Numbered from the stretch's first letter, positions 25,300 through 34,484 are shown. The stretch is DNA of 64,000 nt from Microbispora sp. ZYX-F-249 (GCF_039649665.1 NZ_JBDJAW010000005.1:1-64000), one strand, 5' to 3'. A program made the numbers and translations. The notes: a model not told the origin generated them from the sequence alone.

Positions 25300-25371
25300 A
25301 GGGCGGAGTGGTGCTAAGCCTAGTGGGCTCCGGACGGTTTTGACGCGCTCCTCGATCCGAAGAGCAGACGA

Positions 25372-25418
25372 ATCCGCCCTCCCGTACGGCGGGTGGGGAG
25401 CCGTACGGGAGGGCGGAT
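25372..25418 (-). terminator. Strong terminator hairpin
   Basis: Perfect 18-bp inverted repeat, ATCCGCCCTCCCGTACGG at 25372-25389 and its complement at 25401-25418, with an 11-nt loop. It lies 95 bases beyond the stop of the minus-strand lipoprotein gene and before the GAF gene. Confidence 0.75.
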
Positions 25419-25513
25419 CGGTTCGAGAGGAGGTGGAGGTGAGGTCATTCGCCCCGGAAGGCGCCGGCCTCGTACTGGTCGCGGCGCGGCCGCGGTCCGG
25501 GACGCCCGAGGCG

Positions 25514-26083
25514 TCAGCGCTTGGCCTTCTTGCCCTCGGGCGTGACGGCGTACCACTCGCCGCCGAAGTCGTGCAGGTCCTGGCCGAGCACGTCCCCGGC
25601 CTTCTGGTCCTTCGCGTAGTAGTACAGCGGGTGCTTGTTGTAGGTCACCTGCGTGCTGCCGTCCTCCCGCCGGATCGTGCCGAGCAGGTTGGCGCGCGCG
25701 CCCGTGCCGGCCTGGGGCGCGCCCGCGGTGAGCACGGGCGGCCACGCGGCGGCGCAGGCCTGGGTGCAGGTGGTGGAGCCGCCCTTGTCCTTGGTGAACA
25801 GGTACACCGTGCGGCCGTCCACGCCGACCAGCACGCTGCCGAGCGACGTGGGCGCCGCGTCGATGCGCGCCGGCCCCGTGGGGGACGCCTGGACGGGGGA
25901 GGTCGGCGACGCCGGAACGCCGGCGGACGGCGTCGTCCCCGAGGCGTTCTCGGAGGGCTCGGGCGTCTGCGACTCGTTGAGCTGGTCGTTGGCGACGTGG
26001 CTGGCGCCCTCGTCGCCGGCACCGCCGCATCCGGCGGCCAGCAGGCTGATCGCGACCGCGCCGGCATACAGCAGTTTCCTCAT
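25514..26083 (-). CDS. Lipoprotein with Yx(FWY)xxD repeats (COG4315 type)
   Basis: 189 residues: signal peptide with lipobox 'LLAAGC', a Ser/Pro/Thr-rich linker to about residue 70, then two copies of the repeat seen in COG4315 proteins ('GRTVYLFTKDKG' and 'HPLYYYAKDQKAGD') with conserved 'CTQACAAAWPPV' between. Extracytoplasmic, membrane-anchored; function not known, possibly redox- or heme-linked. ATG 26083 has AGGAGG upstream, placed inside a hairpin. Confidence 0.88.
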   Translation of the reverse strand: MRKLLYAGAVAISLLAAGCGGAGDEGASHVANDQLNESQTPEPSENASGTTPSAGVPASPTSPVQASPTGPARIDAAPTSLGSVLVGVDGRTVYLFTKDKGGSTTCTQACAAAWPPVLTAGAPQAGTGARANLLGTIRREDGSTQVTYNKHPLYYYAKDQKAGDVLGQDLHDFGGEWYAVTPEGKKAKR

Positions 26084-26088
26084 GTTCG

Positions 26089-26123
26089 GCCTCCTGGGAA
26101 GTGAGCAATGCGGCTCCCAGGAG
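26089..26123 (-). promoter_or_regulatory. Hairpin sequestering the lipoprotein ribosome-binding site
   Basis: CTCCTGGGA (26091-26099) and TCCCAGGAG (26115-26123) form a perfect 9-bp stem with a 15-nt loop. On the minus strand the arm nearest the gene contains the AGGAGG ribosome-binding site (26089-26094 region), so folding would block translation. Confidence 0.5.
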
Positions 26124-26471
26124 ACACGCGGTGAGGCCGGCCCCGCCGCCGGACGCGAAGATCCGGGACAGGGCTTTGCCGTTTCGTGGGTTCCACCTCA
26201 CCGGCCCCGCGACTCCCTCGGGGCGCATGTGCGAATTTCGCGGATGAACCGCCGGACTCGGGGAAATCGGAGTAACCGTACGGCTGCGTCGGCGCGTGCC
26301 GACACGTGGACCGATCGCGAGGGAGGTGCCGAGGTCCCCGGCGCGTGCGATGCGATGCTGAGGCTGCGACGCCCGCCGGCGAAGCCGTCCGGCCCCTGGG
26401 GCGTTCCCGGCGAGCCGCCCCCGCCCGATCTCACGACAACCCGATGTCACGACAGACAAGGAGCCGTCCGG
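26124..26471. other. Divergent intergenic region
   Basis: About 350 bases between the minus-strand lipoprotein and the plus-strand LLM oxidoreductase. It should hold both promoters; no consensus boxes are convincing. AAGGAG at 26458-26463 is the ribosome-binding site of the oxidoreductase. Confidence 0.4.
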
Positions 26472-27395
26472 ATGACCGAGCGCACGCAACCGCCCATCGT
26501 CGACGTGGCCGAGCTGAGGCGCCGCCTCGGCCGTACGGGAGTGTGGCTGTCCTCTCTGGCGGTGACCCCGGCGGCCCGGGTCAGGAAGGCCGCCGCGGAG
26601 ATCGAGGAGCTCGGATACGGAACCCTGTGGGTCGGCGAGACTCCCGTCGGCCGGGAGGCGTTCACGCACGCCGCGCTGTTGCTGTCGGCGACCGGGCGGC
26701 TGCGGGTCGCCACGGGCATCGCCAACATCTACGGCCGCGACGCCGTCGCCGCCGCCAACGGCGCCGCGACCCTGGCGGAGGCGTGGGACCGGCGGTTCGT
26801 GCTCGGCCTGGGCGTCAGTCACAAGCCCCTGGTGGCCGGTCGCGGGCACGACTACTCGGCGCCGCTGTCGTACATGCGGGACTACCTCGACGCGATGGAC
26901 CGGACGTCCTTCGGCGCGCCGCTCGCCGAGACGCCGCCCCGGCTGCTGGCGGCGCTGCGGCGCGGGATGCTCGAACTGGCGGCCGAGCGCGCGCAGGGGG
27001 CGCACCCCTACTTCGTGCCGCCCGAGCACACCGCGAAGGCCCGCGAGATCCTCGGGCCGGACCCGGTCCTCGCCCCCGAGCAGGCCGTGGTGGTCGAGAC
27101 GGACGCGGACCGCGCACGGGAGATCGCCCGCGAGTACACCGCCATGTACCTCTCCCTGCCCAACTACACCAACAACCTCCGCGAGCTGGGCTTCTCCGAC
27201 GACGACTTCGCGGGCGGGGGCAGCGATCGGCTCGTCGACGCCATCGTGGTGCGGGGCGAGCCGGAGACGATCGCCGAGCGGGTACGCGCCCACCACGACG
27301 CGGGGGCGGACCACGTGTGCGTCCAGCCGCTCGCGGACTCGGTCGACGTCCAGGTCGAGCATCTGCGGCTGCTGGCCCCCGCCCTCCTGGGATGA
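26472..27395 (+). CDS. LLM-class F420-dependent oxidoreductase
   Basis: About 307 residues of luciferase-like monooxygenase fold: 'KAAAEIEELGYGTLWVGE', 'ATGIANIYGRDAVAAANGA' and 'RRFVLGLGVSHKPLV'. The family (TIGR03620 group) usually uses coenzyme F420, common in this type of actinomycete. Substrate unknown. ATG 26472 follows AAGGAG. The next small ORF begins 4 bp after its stop. Confidence 0.85.
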   Translation: MTERTQPPIVDVAELRRRLGRTGVWLSSLAVTPAARVRKAAAEIEELGYGTLWVGETPVGREAFTHAALLLSATGRLRVATGIANIYGRDAVAAANGAATLAEAWDRRFVLGLGVSHKPLVAGRGHDYSAPLSYMRDYLDAMDRTSFGAPLAETPPRLLAALRRGMLELAAERAQGAHPYFVPPEHTAKAREILGPDPVLAPEQAVVVETDADRAREIAREYTAMYLSLPNYTNNLRELGFSDDDFAGGGSDRLVDAIVVRGEPETIAERVRAHHDAGADHVCVQPLADSVDVQVEHLRLLAPALLG

Positions 27396-27399
27396 CGGC

Positions 27400-27615
27400 G
27401 TGACCGCGGCGGCTCCCGGTCGGGGGCACGGGAAGCACGGCCCGCAGGACCCTCTCACGCCGCCGGACCCGACGGGCCTGGAGACGTGGATACGCCAGGT
27501 GCTGGGCCTGGCCGGCGCCCGGGCCTCGGCGTTCGCCCCGCCCCCGGCCCCGGCCACCGGGCGGGGACCCGATGAGGAGGCCGACGGCCCGGGCACCGCC
27601 GGGCAGGCCCGGTAG
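27400..27615 (+). CDS. Possible small Pro/Gly-rich protein
   Basis: 71 codons from GTG 27400, 4 bp after the LLM gene. The product is Pro-, Gly- and Ala-rich with one helical patch ('[19 protein letters not shown]'). No family recognised and no good ribosome-binding site; it may be chance, but the tight spacing allows translational coupling. Confidence 0.3.
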   Translation: MTAAAPGRGHGKHGPQDPLTPPDPTGLETWIRQVLGLAGARASAFAPPPAPATGRGPDEEADGPGTAGQAR

Positions 27616-27628
27616 CCGGTGGGCGGCC

Positions 27629-27678
27629 GGGCCGCCGGGCAGAGCGGACCGCCGGGCCGCCGGGCAGAGCGGACCGCC
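27629..27678. repeat. 25-bp tandem duplication
   Basis: Two perfect copies of a 25-bp unit starting GGGCCGCCGGGCAGAGCGGA (27629-27653 and 27654-27678), followed by a partial third. Located in the short interval between two convergent genes; the unit is self-complementary in parts and may act as a terminator. Confidence 0.7.
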
Positions 27679-27684
27679 GGGCGG

Positions 27685-28083
27685 TCAGGCCGCCCGGGTC
27701 ACCTGCCGGGCCAGCCGTTCGAGGCTCTCGTCCAGCGCGTGCTCCACCGCCTCGGCCGGGGGCGTGTGCCCCTCGTCGAAGAAGGACAGGTGGACCGTCA
27801 CGTCGCTGCTGCCGTCGTCGATGCCGGCCACCTGCAGCCATCCGGCGTACCGGTCCACGTCACGCGTGCCCCACTCCATCCGCAGCTGCTCCCGCTCGGC
27901 CCGCAGCAGCGCGCGTTCGTCCTGTCCCGTCTCGTCCTCGTGGACGGTGACCGCGGGCGGCTCCTCCGCGTGTACGTGCAGGTCGCGAGGCATCCAGAGA
28001 TCGAGTTTGCCGACGTCGGACGCCTGGCTGAACACCTGGTCGGCCGGCGCGGGCATCCTGCGCGAACGCTCGAACTCGCTCAT
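27685..28083 (-). CDS. SRPBCC-family protein
   Basis: 132 residues. The opening '[19 protein letters not shown]' and '[20 protein letters not shown]' followed by a C-terminal helix ('[18 protein letters not shown]') match the START/polyketide-cyclase-like SRPBCC fold, a hydrophobic ligand pocket. Ligand unknown. ATG 28083 has GGGAGGAG upstream. Divergent from the dehydrogenase at 28208. Confidence 0.75.
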   Translation of the reverse strand: MSEFERSRRMPAPADQVFSQASDVGKLDLWMPRDLHVHAEEPPAVTVHEDETGQDERALLRAEREQLRMEWGTRDVDRYAGWLQVAGIDDGSSDVTVHLSFFDEGHTPPAEAVEHALDESLERLARQVTRAA

Positions 28084-28194
28084 GGTCCGTCACTCCTCCC
28101 TCTGGTCGACGTACGTCGCCCCTACCCGCGACGGGCGGGTCCATCCGGCGCCGGGGAGGACGGACCCCGCGCGGGCCGGGCGATCGCGGCGGCG

Positions 28195-28200
28195 TAGGGT
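28195..28200 (+). promoter_or_regulatory. -10 box of a leaderless gene
   Basis: TAGGGT, followed by exactly 7 nt and ATG 28208. No ribosome-binding site is present, so the dehydrogenase message is probably leaderless. No clear -35. Confidence 0.5.
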
Positions 28201-28207
28201 CCGGTGC

Positions 28208-29608
28208 ATGACCGATCATTACGATGTCGTGGTCCTCGGCGCCGGGCCCGGCGGATACACCGCGGCGGTCCGCTCGGCCCAGCTCGGGCTCAGCACGGCG
28301 GTCGTCGAGGAGCGCTACTGGGGCGGCGTCTGCCTCAACGTGGGCTGCATCCCCTCCAAGGCGCTGCTGCGCAACGCCGAGCTCGCCCACATCCTGACGA
28401 ACGAGACCAAGACGTTCGGCATCCAGGCGGACGGCCCGATCACGCTCGACTACGGCGCGGCCTTCCGCCGCAGCCGGCAGGTCGCGGACGGGCGGGTCAA
28501 GGGCGTCCACTACCTGATGAAGAAGAACGGCATCACCGAGTACGACGGCCGGGGCACTTTCACCGGCCCGGACACCATGGAGGTCCGCGGTGCGGACGGC
28601 TCGGTGCGCACGGTGACGTTCGACCACTGCATCATCGCGGCCGGGGCGACGACCCGCCTGCTGCCGGGCACGTCCCTGTCCGAGCGCGTGGTGACGTACG
28701 AGGAGCAGATCCTCAGCGAGGCCCTGCCGGACAGCGTGATCATCGCGGGCGCCGGGGCCATCGGCGTCGAGTTCGCGTACGTGCTGCACAACTACGGCGT
28801 GAAGGTCACGATCGTCGAGTTCCTCGACCGGATGGTTCCGCTGGAGGACCAGGAGGTGTCGGCGGAGCTGGCGCGGCGCTACCGGCGGCTCGGCATCGAG
28901 GTGCTGACCTCCACCCGGGTCGAGTCGATCGACGACAGCGGCGACAGGGTGCGGGTCACGGTCTCCAGGAACGGCGAGACCTCCGTACTGGAGGCCGGCA
29001 AGGTGCTGCAGGCCATCGGCTTCCAGCCGCGCGTCGAGGGATACGGCCTGGAGAACACCGGCGTACGGCTGACCGAGCGGGGCGCCATCGCCGTGGACGG
29101 CCGCTGCCGCACCAACGTGCCGCACATCTTCGCCATCGGGGACGTCACCGCGAAGCTCATGCTGGCCCACGCCGCCGAGTCGATGGGCGTCGTCGCCGCC
29201 GAGACGATCGCGGGCGCGGAGACGATGGAGCTCGACTACGTGATGATCCCCCGGGCGACCTACTGCCAGCCGCAGATCGCGAGCTTCGGCTACACGGAGG
29301 CACAGGCGCGCGAGCAGGGCTTCGACGTGAAGGTGGTCAAGTTCCCGTTCACGGCCAACGGCAAGGCCCACGGTCTGGGCGACCCGAGCGGGTTCGTCAA
29401 GGTCCTCAGCGACGCGAAGTACGGCGAGATCCTCGGCGCCCACCTCATCGGGCCCGAGGTGACCGAGCTGCTGCCCGAGCTGACCCTGGCCCAGCAGTGG
29501 GACCTCACCGTGCACGAGGTGGCGCGCAACGTCCACGCCCACCCGACGCTGGGCGAGGCGGTCAAGGAGGCGATCCACGGCCTGGCCGGGCACATGATCA
29601 ACATGTGA
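28208..29608 (+). CDS. lpdA: Dihydrolipoyl dehydrogenase (E3)
   Basis: Flavoprotein that reoxidises dihydrolipoamide in 2-oxoacid dehydrogenase complexes with NAD. 466 residues with FAD loop '[19 protein letters not shown]', redox disulfide '[16 protein letters not shown]', NAD loop '[17 protein letters not shown]', '[17 protein letters not shown]' and the dimer-interface His-Glu pair in '[16 protein letters not shown]'. No E1/E2 genes are adjacent. Mycothione reductase and other relatives are less likely given the full Lpd motif set. Confidence 0.92.
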   Translation: MTDHYDVVVLGAGPGGYTAAVRSAQLGLSTAVVEERYWGGVCLNVGCIPSKALLRNAELAHILTNETKTFGIQADGPITLDYGAAFRRSRQVADGRVKGVHYLMKKNGITEYDGRGTFTGPDTMEVRGADGSVRTVTFDHCIIAAGATTRLLPGTSLSERVVTYEEQILSEALPDSVIIAGAGAIGVEFAYVLHNYGVKVTIVEFLDRMVPLEDQEVSAELARRYRRLGIEVLTSTRVESIDDSGDRVRVTVSRNGETSVLEAGKVLQAIGFQPRVEGYGLENTGVRLTERGAIAVDGRCRTNVPHIFAIGDVTAKLMLAHAAESMGVVAAETIAGAETMELDYVMIPRATYCQPQIASFGYTEAQAREQGFDVKVVKFPFTANGKAHGLGDPSGFVKVLSDAKYGEILGAHLIGPEVTELLPELTLAQQWDLTVHEVARNVHAHPTLGEAVKEAIHGLAGHMINM

Positions 29609-29776
29609 CGTCCGCCGTGCGCCGATGGCGTGCCCACGGGCCGCCCGCACCGGTGGGGGCCGGTCAGCGCCCGGTGGGCGGGGGTAGGCGAGCGGTAGGC
29701 GGACGGTCAGCGCCGGGGCCGACGCTCCTCCCGTGGGCCGCGGCACACCGCGGCCTCCCGATCCAGAGGAGCGCAC

Positions 29777-30958
29777 ATGAAGACCCCGTCCGTCCTGATC
29801 TCCGGCGCGAGCATCGCCGGGCCGGCCGTCGCCTACTGGCTGCGCCGGCACGGCTTCTCCCCCACAGTCGTCGAGCGGGCTCCGGCCCTGCGCGAGGGCG
29901 GCCAGGCGGTCGACTTCCGGGGAGCGGTGCACATGAACGTGCTGCGGCGGATGGGCGTCCTGGACGAGATCCGCCGCCTGCGCACCGATCCCGGCCCGCT
30001 GCGGGTGGTCGACTGGCGCGGCGACCAGGTCGTCGCGCTGCCCGCCGAGTTCACCGGCGGCGAGGTGGAGATCCCGCGCGGCGACCTCGCCCGGGTGCTG
30101 TACGACCGGACCAGGGACGACGTGGAGTACGTCTTCGGCGACTCCGTCGAATCCATGACCGAGACCCCGGACGGGGTCGAGGTGACCTTCGAGCGCGGGG
30201 CGTCCCGGACGTTCGACCTCGTGATCGGCGCGGACGGCCTGCACTCGAACGTGCGGCGGCTGGCCTTCGGGCCCGAGTCGCGGTTCGTACGGCCGTCCGG
30301 CTACCACGTCGCGATCTTCAGCGCGCCGGACCACCTCGGTCTCGTCCGCGAGGCGGTGCTCTACAACGAGCCCGGCCGGGGCATATCGGCCGCGAGCACC
30401 CGTGACGCCGGCACGGCCGGGGTGATGTGCGTCTTCCGCGCCCACGGGCTGGAGTTCGACCACCGGGACGTGGCGCAGCAGAAGAAGATCCTCGTGGACG
30501 CGTTCGCGGGAGCGGGCTGGGAGAGCCACCGCCTGCTCCAAGCCGTGCCCGGCGCGTCCGACTTCTACTTCGACTCGATCAGCCTCGTCCATATGGACCA
30601 CTACACCCGCGGGCGCGTCGCGCTCCTCGGCGACGCCGGCTACGGCGCCACCTGCGGCGGCATGGGGGCGGGCATGGCCGTCGTGGCCGCGTACGTGCTG
30701 GCGGGCGAGCTCGCCGCCGCCCGCGGCGACCACCGTGCCGCGTTCTCCGAGTACGAGCGGCTGATCAGAGGGTTCGCCAAGGCGTGCCAGCGGGTCGCGG
30801 GCAACGCCGGCCCCTTCCTCGCCCCGCCGACACGCGGCGCGATCCGGCGGCGCAATCTGTCCTACCGGATGCTCACCGCCGGGCCGCTGGCGCGGGTGCT
30901 CGACAAGATGAGCACCAAGGCGGCCACCTCGATAACGCTCCGGGATTATGCGGCCTGA
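29777..30958 (+). CDS. FAD-dependent monooxygenase (PHBH/TetX type)
   Basis: 393 residues of class A flavin hydroxylase: FAD loop 'VLISGASIAGPAVAYWLRRH', the 'DLVIGADGLHSNVRRLAFG' motif (DG fingerprint) and 'GRVALLGDAGYGATCGGMG' (GD motif). The set resembles TetX-like and other small-molecule hydroxylases; substrate unknown, antibiotic inactivation or a metabolic step are both possible. ATG 29777 has AGAGGAG upstream. Single gene with no regulator adjacent. Confidence 0.88.
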   Translation: MKTPSVLISGASIAGPAVAYWLRRHGFSPTVVERAPALREGGQAVDFRGAVHMNVLRRMGVLDEIRRLRTDPGPLRVVDWRGDQVVALPAEFTGGEVEIPRGDLARVLYDRTRDDVEYVFGDSVESMTETPDGVEVTFERGASRTFDLVIGADGLHSNVRRLAFGPESRFVRPSGYHVAIFSAPDHLGLVREAVLYNEPGRGISAASTRDAGTAGVMCVFRAHGLEFDHRDVAQQKKILVDAFAGAGWESHRLLQAVPGASDFYFDSISLVHMDHYTRGRVALLGDAGYGATCGGMGAGMAVVAAYVLAGELAAARGDHRAAFSEYERLIRGFAKACQRVAGNAGPFLAPPTRGAIRRRNLSYRMLTAGPLARVLDKMSTKAATSITLRDYAA

Positions 30959-31116
30959 AATGCGGAAATGCCGATTACCGAACACGCATTCGGCTTTCCG
31001 TGACTATTCACTGGGGAATACTTCCCGCTGCGCCGATGAATGCTCGGCTACGCTGACGAGAAGGCCGTGCGCGAAACGCCGTGGCCGCGTACGGGCGAAC
31101 AATGCGAGGCGGCCCG

Positions 31117-31962
31117 ATGGCGAGGGACGACGCGGAGAACACCGGCTCCCGGGTCGGCGCGAGCACGTTGATGGCGCTCATGCGCGAACTGGTCTTCCCG
31201 CCGTGCGTGATCGAACGCTCCTCGGTCGTGCCGCAGGACGTCACCCGGCGCGAGAACGACGCGGAGCACTCCTTCGCCCTCGGCCTGGCCGCGGTCTGCC
31301 TCGCGCCGCTGATCGACGAGACCCTGGACCCGGGACGGATCGCCAGGTACGCGCTGGTCCACGACCTGCCGGAGGTCCACGCGGGAGACGTCTCCGTCTA
31401 CGCGGGCCCGGCGGAACGGGAGAAGAAGGCCGTACGCGAGGAGGAGGCACGGGAGATCATCACCCGCGACTTCGGCCGGACGTTCCCCTGGCTCGTCGAG
31501 GACCTGTACGGCTACAAGGCGCAGCGCGACCCGGAGAGCAGGTTCGTCTACGCGCTGGACAAGCTGCTCCCCCACGTCAACGTGCTGCTGGCCGACCATC
31601 ACCCGCTGCGCCCGACCTGGGCCGCGTACAAGCGCACCGAGATCACGGCCAGGCGGAAGATACGCATGAGCTGCCCGGCACTGCTGCCGTTGTTCGACGA
31701 GCTGTGCCGGGAGTTCGCGCGGCGCCCGCACCTGTTCTCCGGTGGGGTGTCACCTGCCGTGGGAGATGACGATGTTCGCGACGGCGAGCAGGGCCGCTCC
31801 GCAGACGGCGTACAGCACCCTCCAGGGCAGCTCGGCGCCCGGCCCGAGTATGGCGGGCAGGGCGACGAGGAAGGCCCCGGAGGCGCTGGCCGACACCCGC
31901 GTGAGGAGGCGCGACCGCGAGCGGCGCACGACCACCGGAAACCCGGCGCTCGTCGTCAGTGA
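31117..31962 (+). CDS. HD-domain phosphohydrolase (YfbR-like) with unusual tail
   Basis: HD-type metal hydrolase: ligands in 'RRENDAEHSFALGL', 'YALVHDLPEVHAGDV' and 'FVYALDKLLPHV', the pattern of YfbR-type 5'-deoxynucleotidases. The conserved domain ends near residue 210; the last ~70 residues are Gly/Asp/Arg-rich low-complexity sequence lying antisense to the gene at 31750. The original stop may have been lost. ATG 31117 follows GAGG; ATG 31102 is an alternative. Likely acts on a nucleotide. Confidence 0.78.
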   Translation: MARDDAENTGSRVGASTLMALMRELVFPPCVIERSSVVPQDVTRRENDAEHSFALGLAAVCLAPLIDETLDPGRIARYALVHDLPEVHAGDVSVYAGPAEREKKAVREEEAREIITRDFGRTFPWLVEDLYGYKAQRDPESRFVYALDKLLPHVNVLLADHHPLRPTWAAYKRTEITARRKIRMSCPALLPLFDELCREFARRPHLFSGGVSPAVGDDDVRDGEQGRSADGVQHPPGQLGARPEYGGQGDEEGPGGAGRHPREEARPRAAHDHRKPGARRQ

Positions 31963-32859
31963 GTCGCCCGCCGGAGCCGGGCCCGCCCGGGTGTCGACGG
32001 CCAGCCTGATCCCGACCCGCGCGAGCGCGTCGAAGCCCAGCATCTCGGGCCGCAGCCAGAACTCCACCGTGTCGTAGCGCGAGGCCACGTCGTAGGAGTC
32101 GTCGGACGCGATCTTCAGGAAGGTGCCGTCGGTCGCGCAGACGAGCCGCTTCGCGGCCGGCGTGTAGCCCTCGGAGTAGAAGCTGACCCGCATCTTCACC
32201 GAGTCGCCGTCGCTCAGGTGCAGCCGGCCCTCGGCGTCGAGCGCGCCCGTCCTGTCCCCCCTGCCCAGCAGCGGTTCCTCCGTACGGACGAAGTAGGAGG
32301 ACCGGAAGGTGGGATGCCGCGCGAGCCGCCTGGCCACCCCGAGCCACGCGACGGGGTCGCCGCCCGGCCGCTCGTGCAGGTGGAGGTCGGGGAACCGGGT
32401 GGTGGCCGGATACCAGCGCCCGCCGTTGGCCTCCGCGAGCCTGTCCACGAACCAGCCGCCCTTGGCCCTGATCTCCGCCTCGGCCAGCGGGAACTCCTCC
32501 AGGTTCGCGTAGTCGTCCACTTTGAGCCGGAACACGGCCATGTCGGCGACGCAGGCGGTCGTCACGACCGTGGCGAAGCGCACGGGCACGACGAAGGGCT
32601 CCGCCTCGGGCGACTCCCGGTCCGCCAGGAAGGCCACGAGGCAGCGCCGCCCGACGGCCGATCCGTCCGCGATCGCCTGTTGCAGCACGCCCGCCACGTA
32701 GTCGGTCTCGTACCGGAACTGGATGATCGCCCCTCTGGGCAGGGCCAGCGCCGTCAGGACGTCCTCCGCGTACCTCCTCCTGCTGTCGGACGACAGCAGC
32801 AGCACCGAGGGCCTGACCCCGGTCATGGCGGGCGCACTCTCCGCGACCCGGGCCCTCAT
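31750..32859 (-). CDS. Uncharacterised membrane-anchored protein (second gene of a two-gene operon)
   Basis: 369 residues, no family recognised. An N-terminal alpha/beta start ('PSVLLLSSDSRRRYAEDVL', 'ALALPRGAIIQFRYETDYV') resembles a small Rossmann or toxin-like sensing domain; a long beta-rich middle follows ('GDSVKMRVSFYSEGYTPAA'), and the C-terminus has two hydrophobic segments (about 328-366, 'GAFLVALPAILGPGAELPW', 'VLYAVCGAALLAVANIVI'). ATG 32859 follows GGGAGG and overlaps the upstream gene's stop as ATGA, so the two are coupled. The 3' end overlaps the HD gene by 213 bp. Confidence 0.8.
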   Translation of the reverse strand: MRARVAESAPAMTGVRPSVLLLSSDSRRRYAEDVLTALALPRGAIIQFRYETDYVAGVLQQAIADGSAVGRRCLVAFLADRESPEAEPFVVPVRFATVVTTACVADMAVFRLKVDDYANLEEFPLAEAEIRAKGGWFVDRLAEANGGRWYPATTRFPDLHLHERPGGDPVAWLGVARRLARHPTFRSSYFVRTEEPLLGRGDRTGALDAEGRLHLSDGDSVKMRVSFYSEGYTPAAKRLVCATDGTFLKIASDDSYDVASRYDTVEFWLRPEMLGFDALARVGIRLAVDTRAGPAPAGDSLTTSAGFPVVVRRSRSRLLTRVSASASGAFLVALPAILGPGAELPWRVLYAVCGAALLAVANIVISHGR

Positions 32860-34346
32860 CGCGGCACCTCCCGCAGGCGGTCCTCCATCGCGAGGAAACG
32901 CGGCCACACCCGGTCCTTCGGCAGCTCGTCGAGGCGCAGGCGCGCCGCGGTCTCGTACCGCAGCCCCCGGTCCGCGAGCGCCCGGTGCTCACCCAGGATG
33001 ATCGGCTCGCGTACGCCCTCCGACTGGTCGCCGGTGAGGTCGATGACGAACCGCCGCGGGTCGTGGGACGGCCCGATCTCGACCCAGCAGTGGTGGCTCA
33101 CGTCCTCGGCGTCGTCGCGGCCGACCCGCAGGCGCCCGTAGCAGTACACCGGTTCGAGCAGCAGGTCGGCGCGGAGCCTGCGGGCGAGCCAGACGGAGGT
33201 GACGCCGCACTGCCCCCGGGGATCGCCCGCCGCGCCCGGCGGCTCCTGATACCGCGGGTGGGCGGTGCGCTCCGACCAGCAGGGCTCCAGCATGCGGCGG
33301 TATCCGAGCAGGCGGGCCGTCCACTCCGGCGCGGTGAAGTCCGCCTCGACGGGCCTCACGTGGTCGCCGCCCGAGTGGGTCCGGTGCGACACCCTGATCA
33401 GGTCCCCGATCCCGGCGACGCACCGCTTCGCCGCCGTGGTGACGCCGAGGACCATGAGCACGTTGTCCGGGGTGTCCAGGAGTTGCGGCACCGAATCACC
33501 GGATATCCGGCGCGTCTGGAAAAGGCCTTTGTCGTCGTAGCGATAGGCCACGGGCGACAAAGCGATGGGCGTGAATCCCGACGCGAGGAACGCGGTGCCG
33601 TCGAATCCGAGCATGGGGTTGTAGGCGGTGATGACATAATCCCCAGCGTTTTCCGCTCTGATCCGCCGGACCGCGTGGGCGATCGTCAGGCTCATGAGGT
33701 TCGCCGGAATTCCCGCCAGCCCGTGCATTCGCGTCAGCACCGTTATGCGATCCGGACTCACGTCCAGTCCGTGCCCGGTGAGCGCGTCCAGGACGTACTG
33801 GCGGTCGCAGCGCGAGAAGGCGACGTACGTGAGCGGCATCGTCGCGCCCGGCAGGAAGAGCCCGAACTGCGCGACGGTGTCGGCCCTCTCGCTGTGCAGG
33901 TAGTGCAGCCTCGACTGCACGAGGTGGCCCACGCTGGGCCTGACCTCGGTGAAGCGCAGGCAGGTGCGGTAGCCGTCGGTGAACGACAGGCTCAGGTCCC
34001 GGTGCGCCTTGTGCACGTTGAGGAGGACGGAGGCATGGGCCTGGTACGCCGCGTCCTCCGCGGACTGGCGCACCTGGGCCGCCCGGACGACGGCCTGCAG
34101 CCGTATCTCCTCGTACACCTTGTCCGGAGACCAGCCGGCGATGGCCGGCCTGCTCAACCGGGGCAGGTGCAGTCTTACCTGGATCTCCAGGGTCCGGAGG
34201 TCGACTCCGACCATCTCGGCGTCCGCGCGGATGCGCGTCCCCATCACGCCGACGAAGGTCTCGACATCCGGATCACGAAGCCCGTCCACTCGCGCGCCCT
34301 CGCTTCGCGCTTTCTCCCTTCGCGGCGTACGCGTGGTTCTGGGCAC
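32856..34346 (-). CDS. Uncharacterised protein: GNAT/Mom-like part plus Cys-His-Asp domain
   Basis: About 496 residues. The middle (about 170-280) has 'ITVLTRMHGLAGIPANLMS' and 'YVITAYNPMLGFDGTAFLAS' before 'GFTPIALSP', a layout like GNAT folds of the Mom-like group. The C-terminal ~120 residues carry a possible Cys-His-Asp triad: Cys380 in 'RGQCGVTSVWLARRL', His418/419 in 'SHHCWVEIG', Asp436 in 'RFVIDLTGDQ', resembling YunG/transglutaminase-like proteins. GTG 34346 with GGGAG 5 nt upstream is the likeliest start; the frame opens at 34391 but overlaps the promoter. Function unknown. Confidence 0.75.
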   Translation of the reverse strand: MPRTTRTPRREKARSEGARVDGLRDPDVETFVGVMGTRIRADAEMVGVDLRTLEIQVRLHLPRLSRPAIAGWSPDKVYEEIRLQAVVRAAQVRQSAEDAAYQAHASVLLNVHKAHRDLSLSFTDGYRTCLRFTEVRPSVGHLVQSRLHYLHSERADTVAQFGLFLPGATMPLTYVAFSRCDRQYVLDALTGHGLDVSPDRITVLTRMHGLAGIPANLMSLTIAHAVRRIRAENAGDYVITAYNPMLGFDGTAFLASGFTPIALSPVAYRYDDKGLFQTRRISGDSVPQLLDTPDNVLMVLGVTTAAKRCVAGIGDLIRVSHRTHSGGDHVRPVEADFTAPEWTARLLGYRRMLEPCWSERTAHPRYQEPPGAAGDPRGQCGVTSVWLARRLRADLLLEPVYCYGRLRVGRDDAEDVSHHCWVEIGPSHDPRRFVIDLTGDQSEGVREPIILGEHRALADRGLRYETAARLRLDELPKDRVWPRFLAMEDRLREVPR

Positions 34347-34390
34347 TTTTTCTCCCGCAATCCGCGAGAAGTCTGTCAGTGACGCCGTCA

Positions 34391-34419
34391 AGGATAGAAC
34401 TCGAACCCACCCCTGTCAG
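34391..34419 (-). promoter_or_regulatory. Promoter of the two-gene unknown operon
   Basis: On the minus strand CTGACA (34414-34419), a 17-nt spacer and TATCCT (34391-34396). Close to the housekeeping sigma consensus and about 45 bases upstream of the preferred GTG start. Confidence 0.6.
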
Positions 34420-34484
34420 GGCGCTCGCCCAGTTGGTATCAGCTTTTATCAGGGCCCGCCTTGAATTAAGGCCGCTTTTCACCC

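Noticed and set aside
26160-26260. Possible ECF-type promoter (GGAAC ... GTC) upstream of the lipoprotein
   Set aside because: The spacer is about 20 nt, longer than the usual 15-17, so the match is not convincing.
27860-30985. Minus-strand open frame of about 1000 codons
   Set aside because: Antisense shadow of lpdA and the flavin monooxygenase; no recognisable fold.
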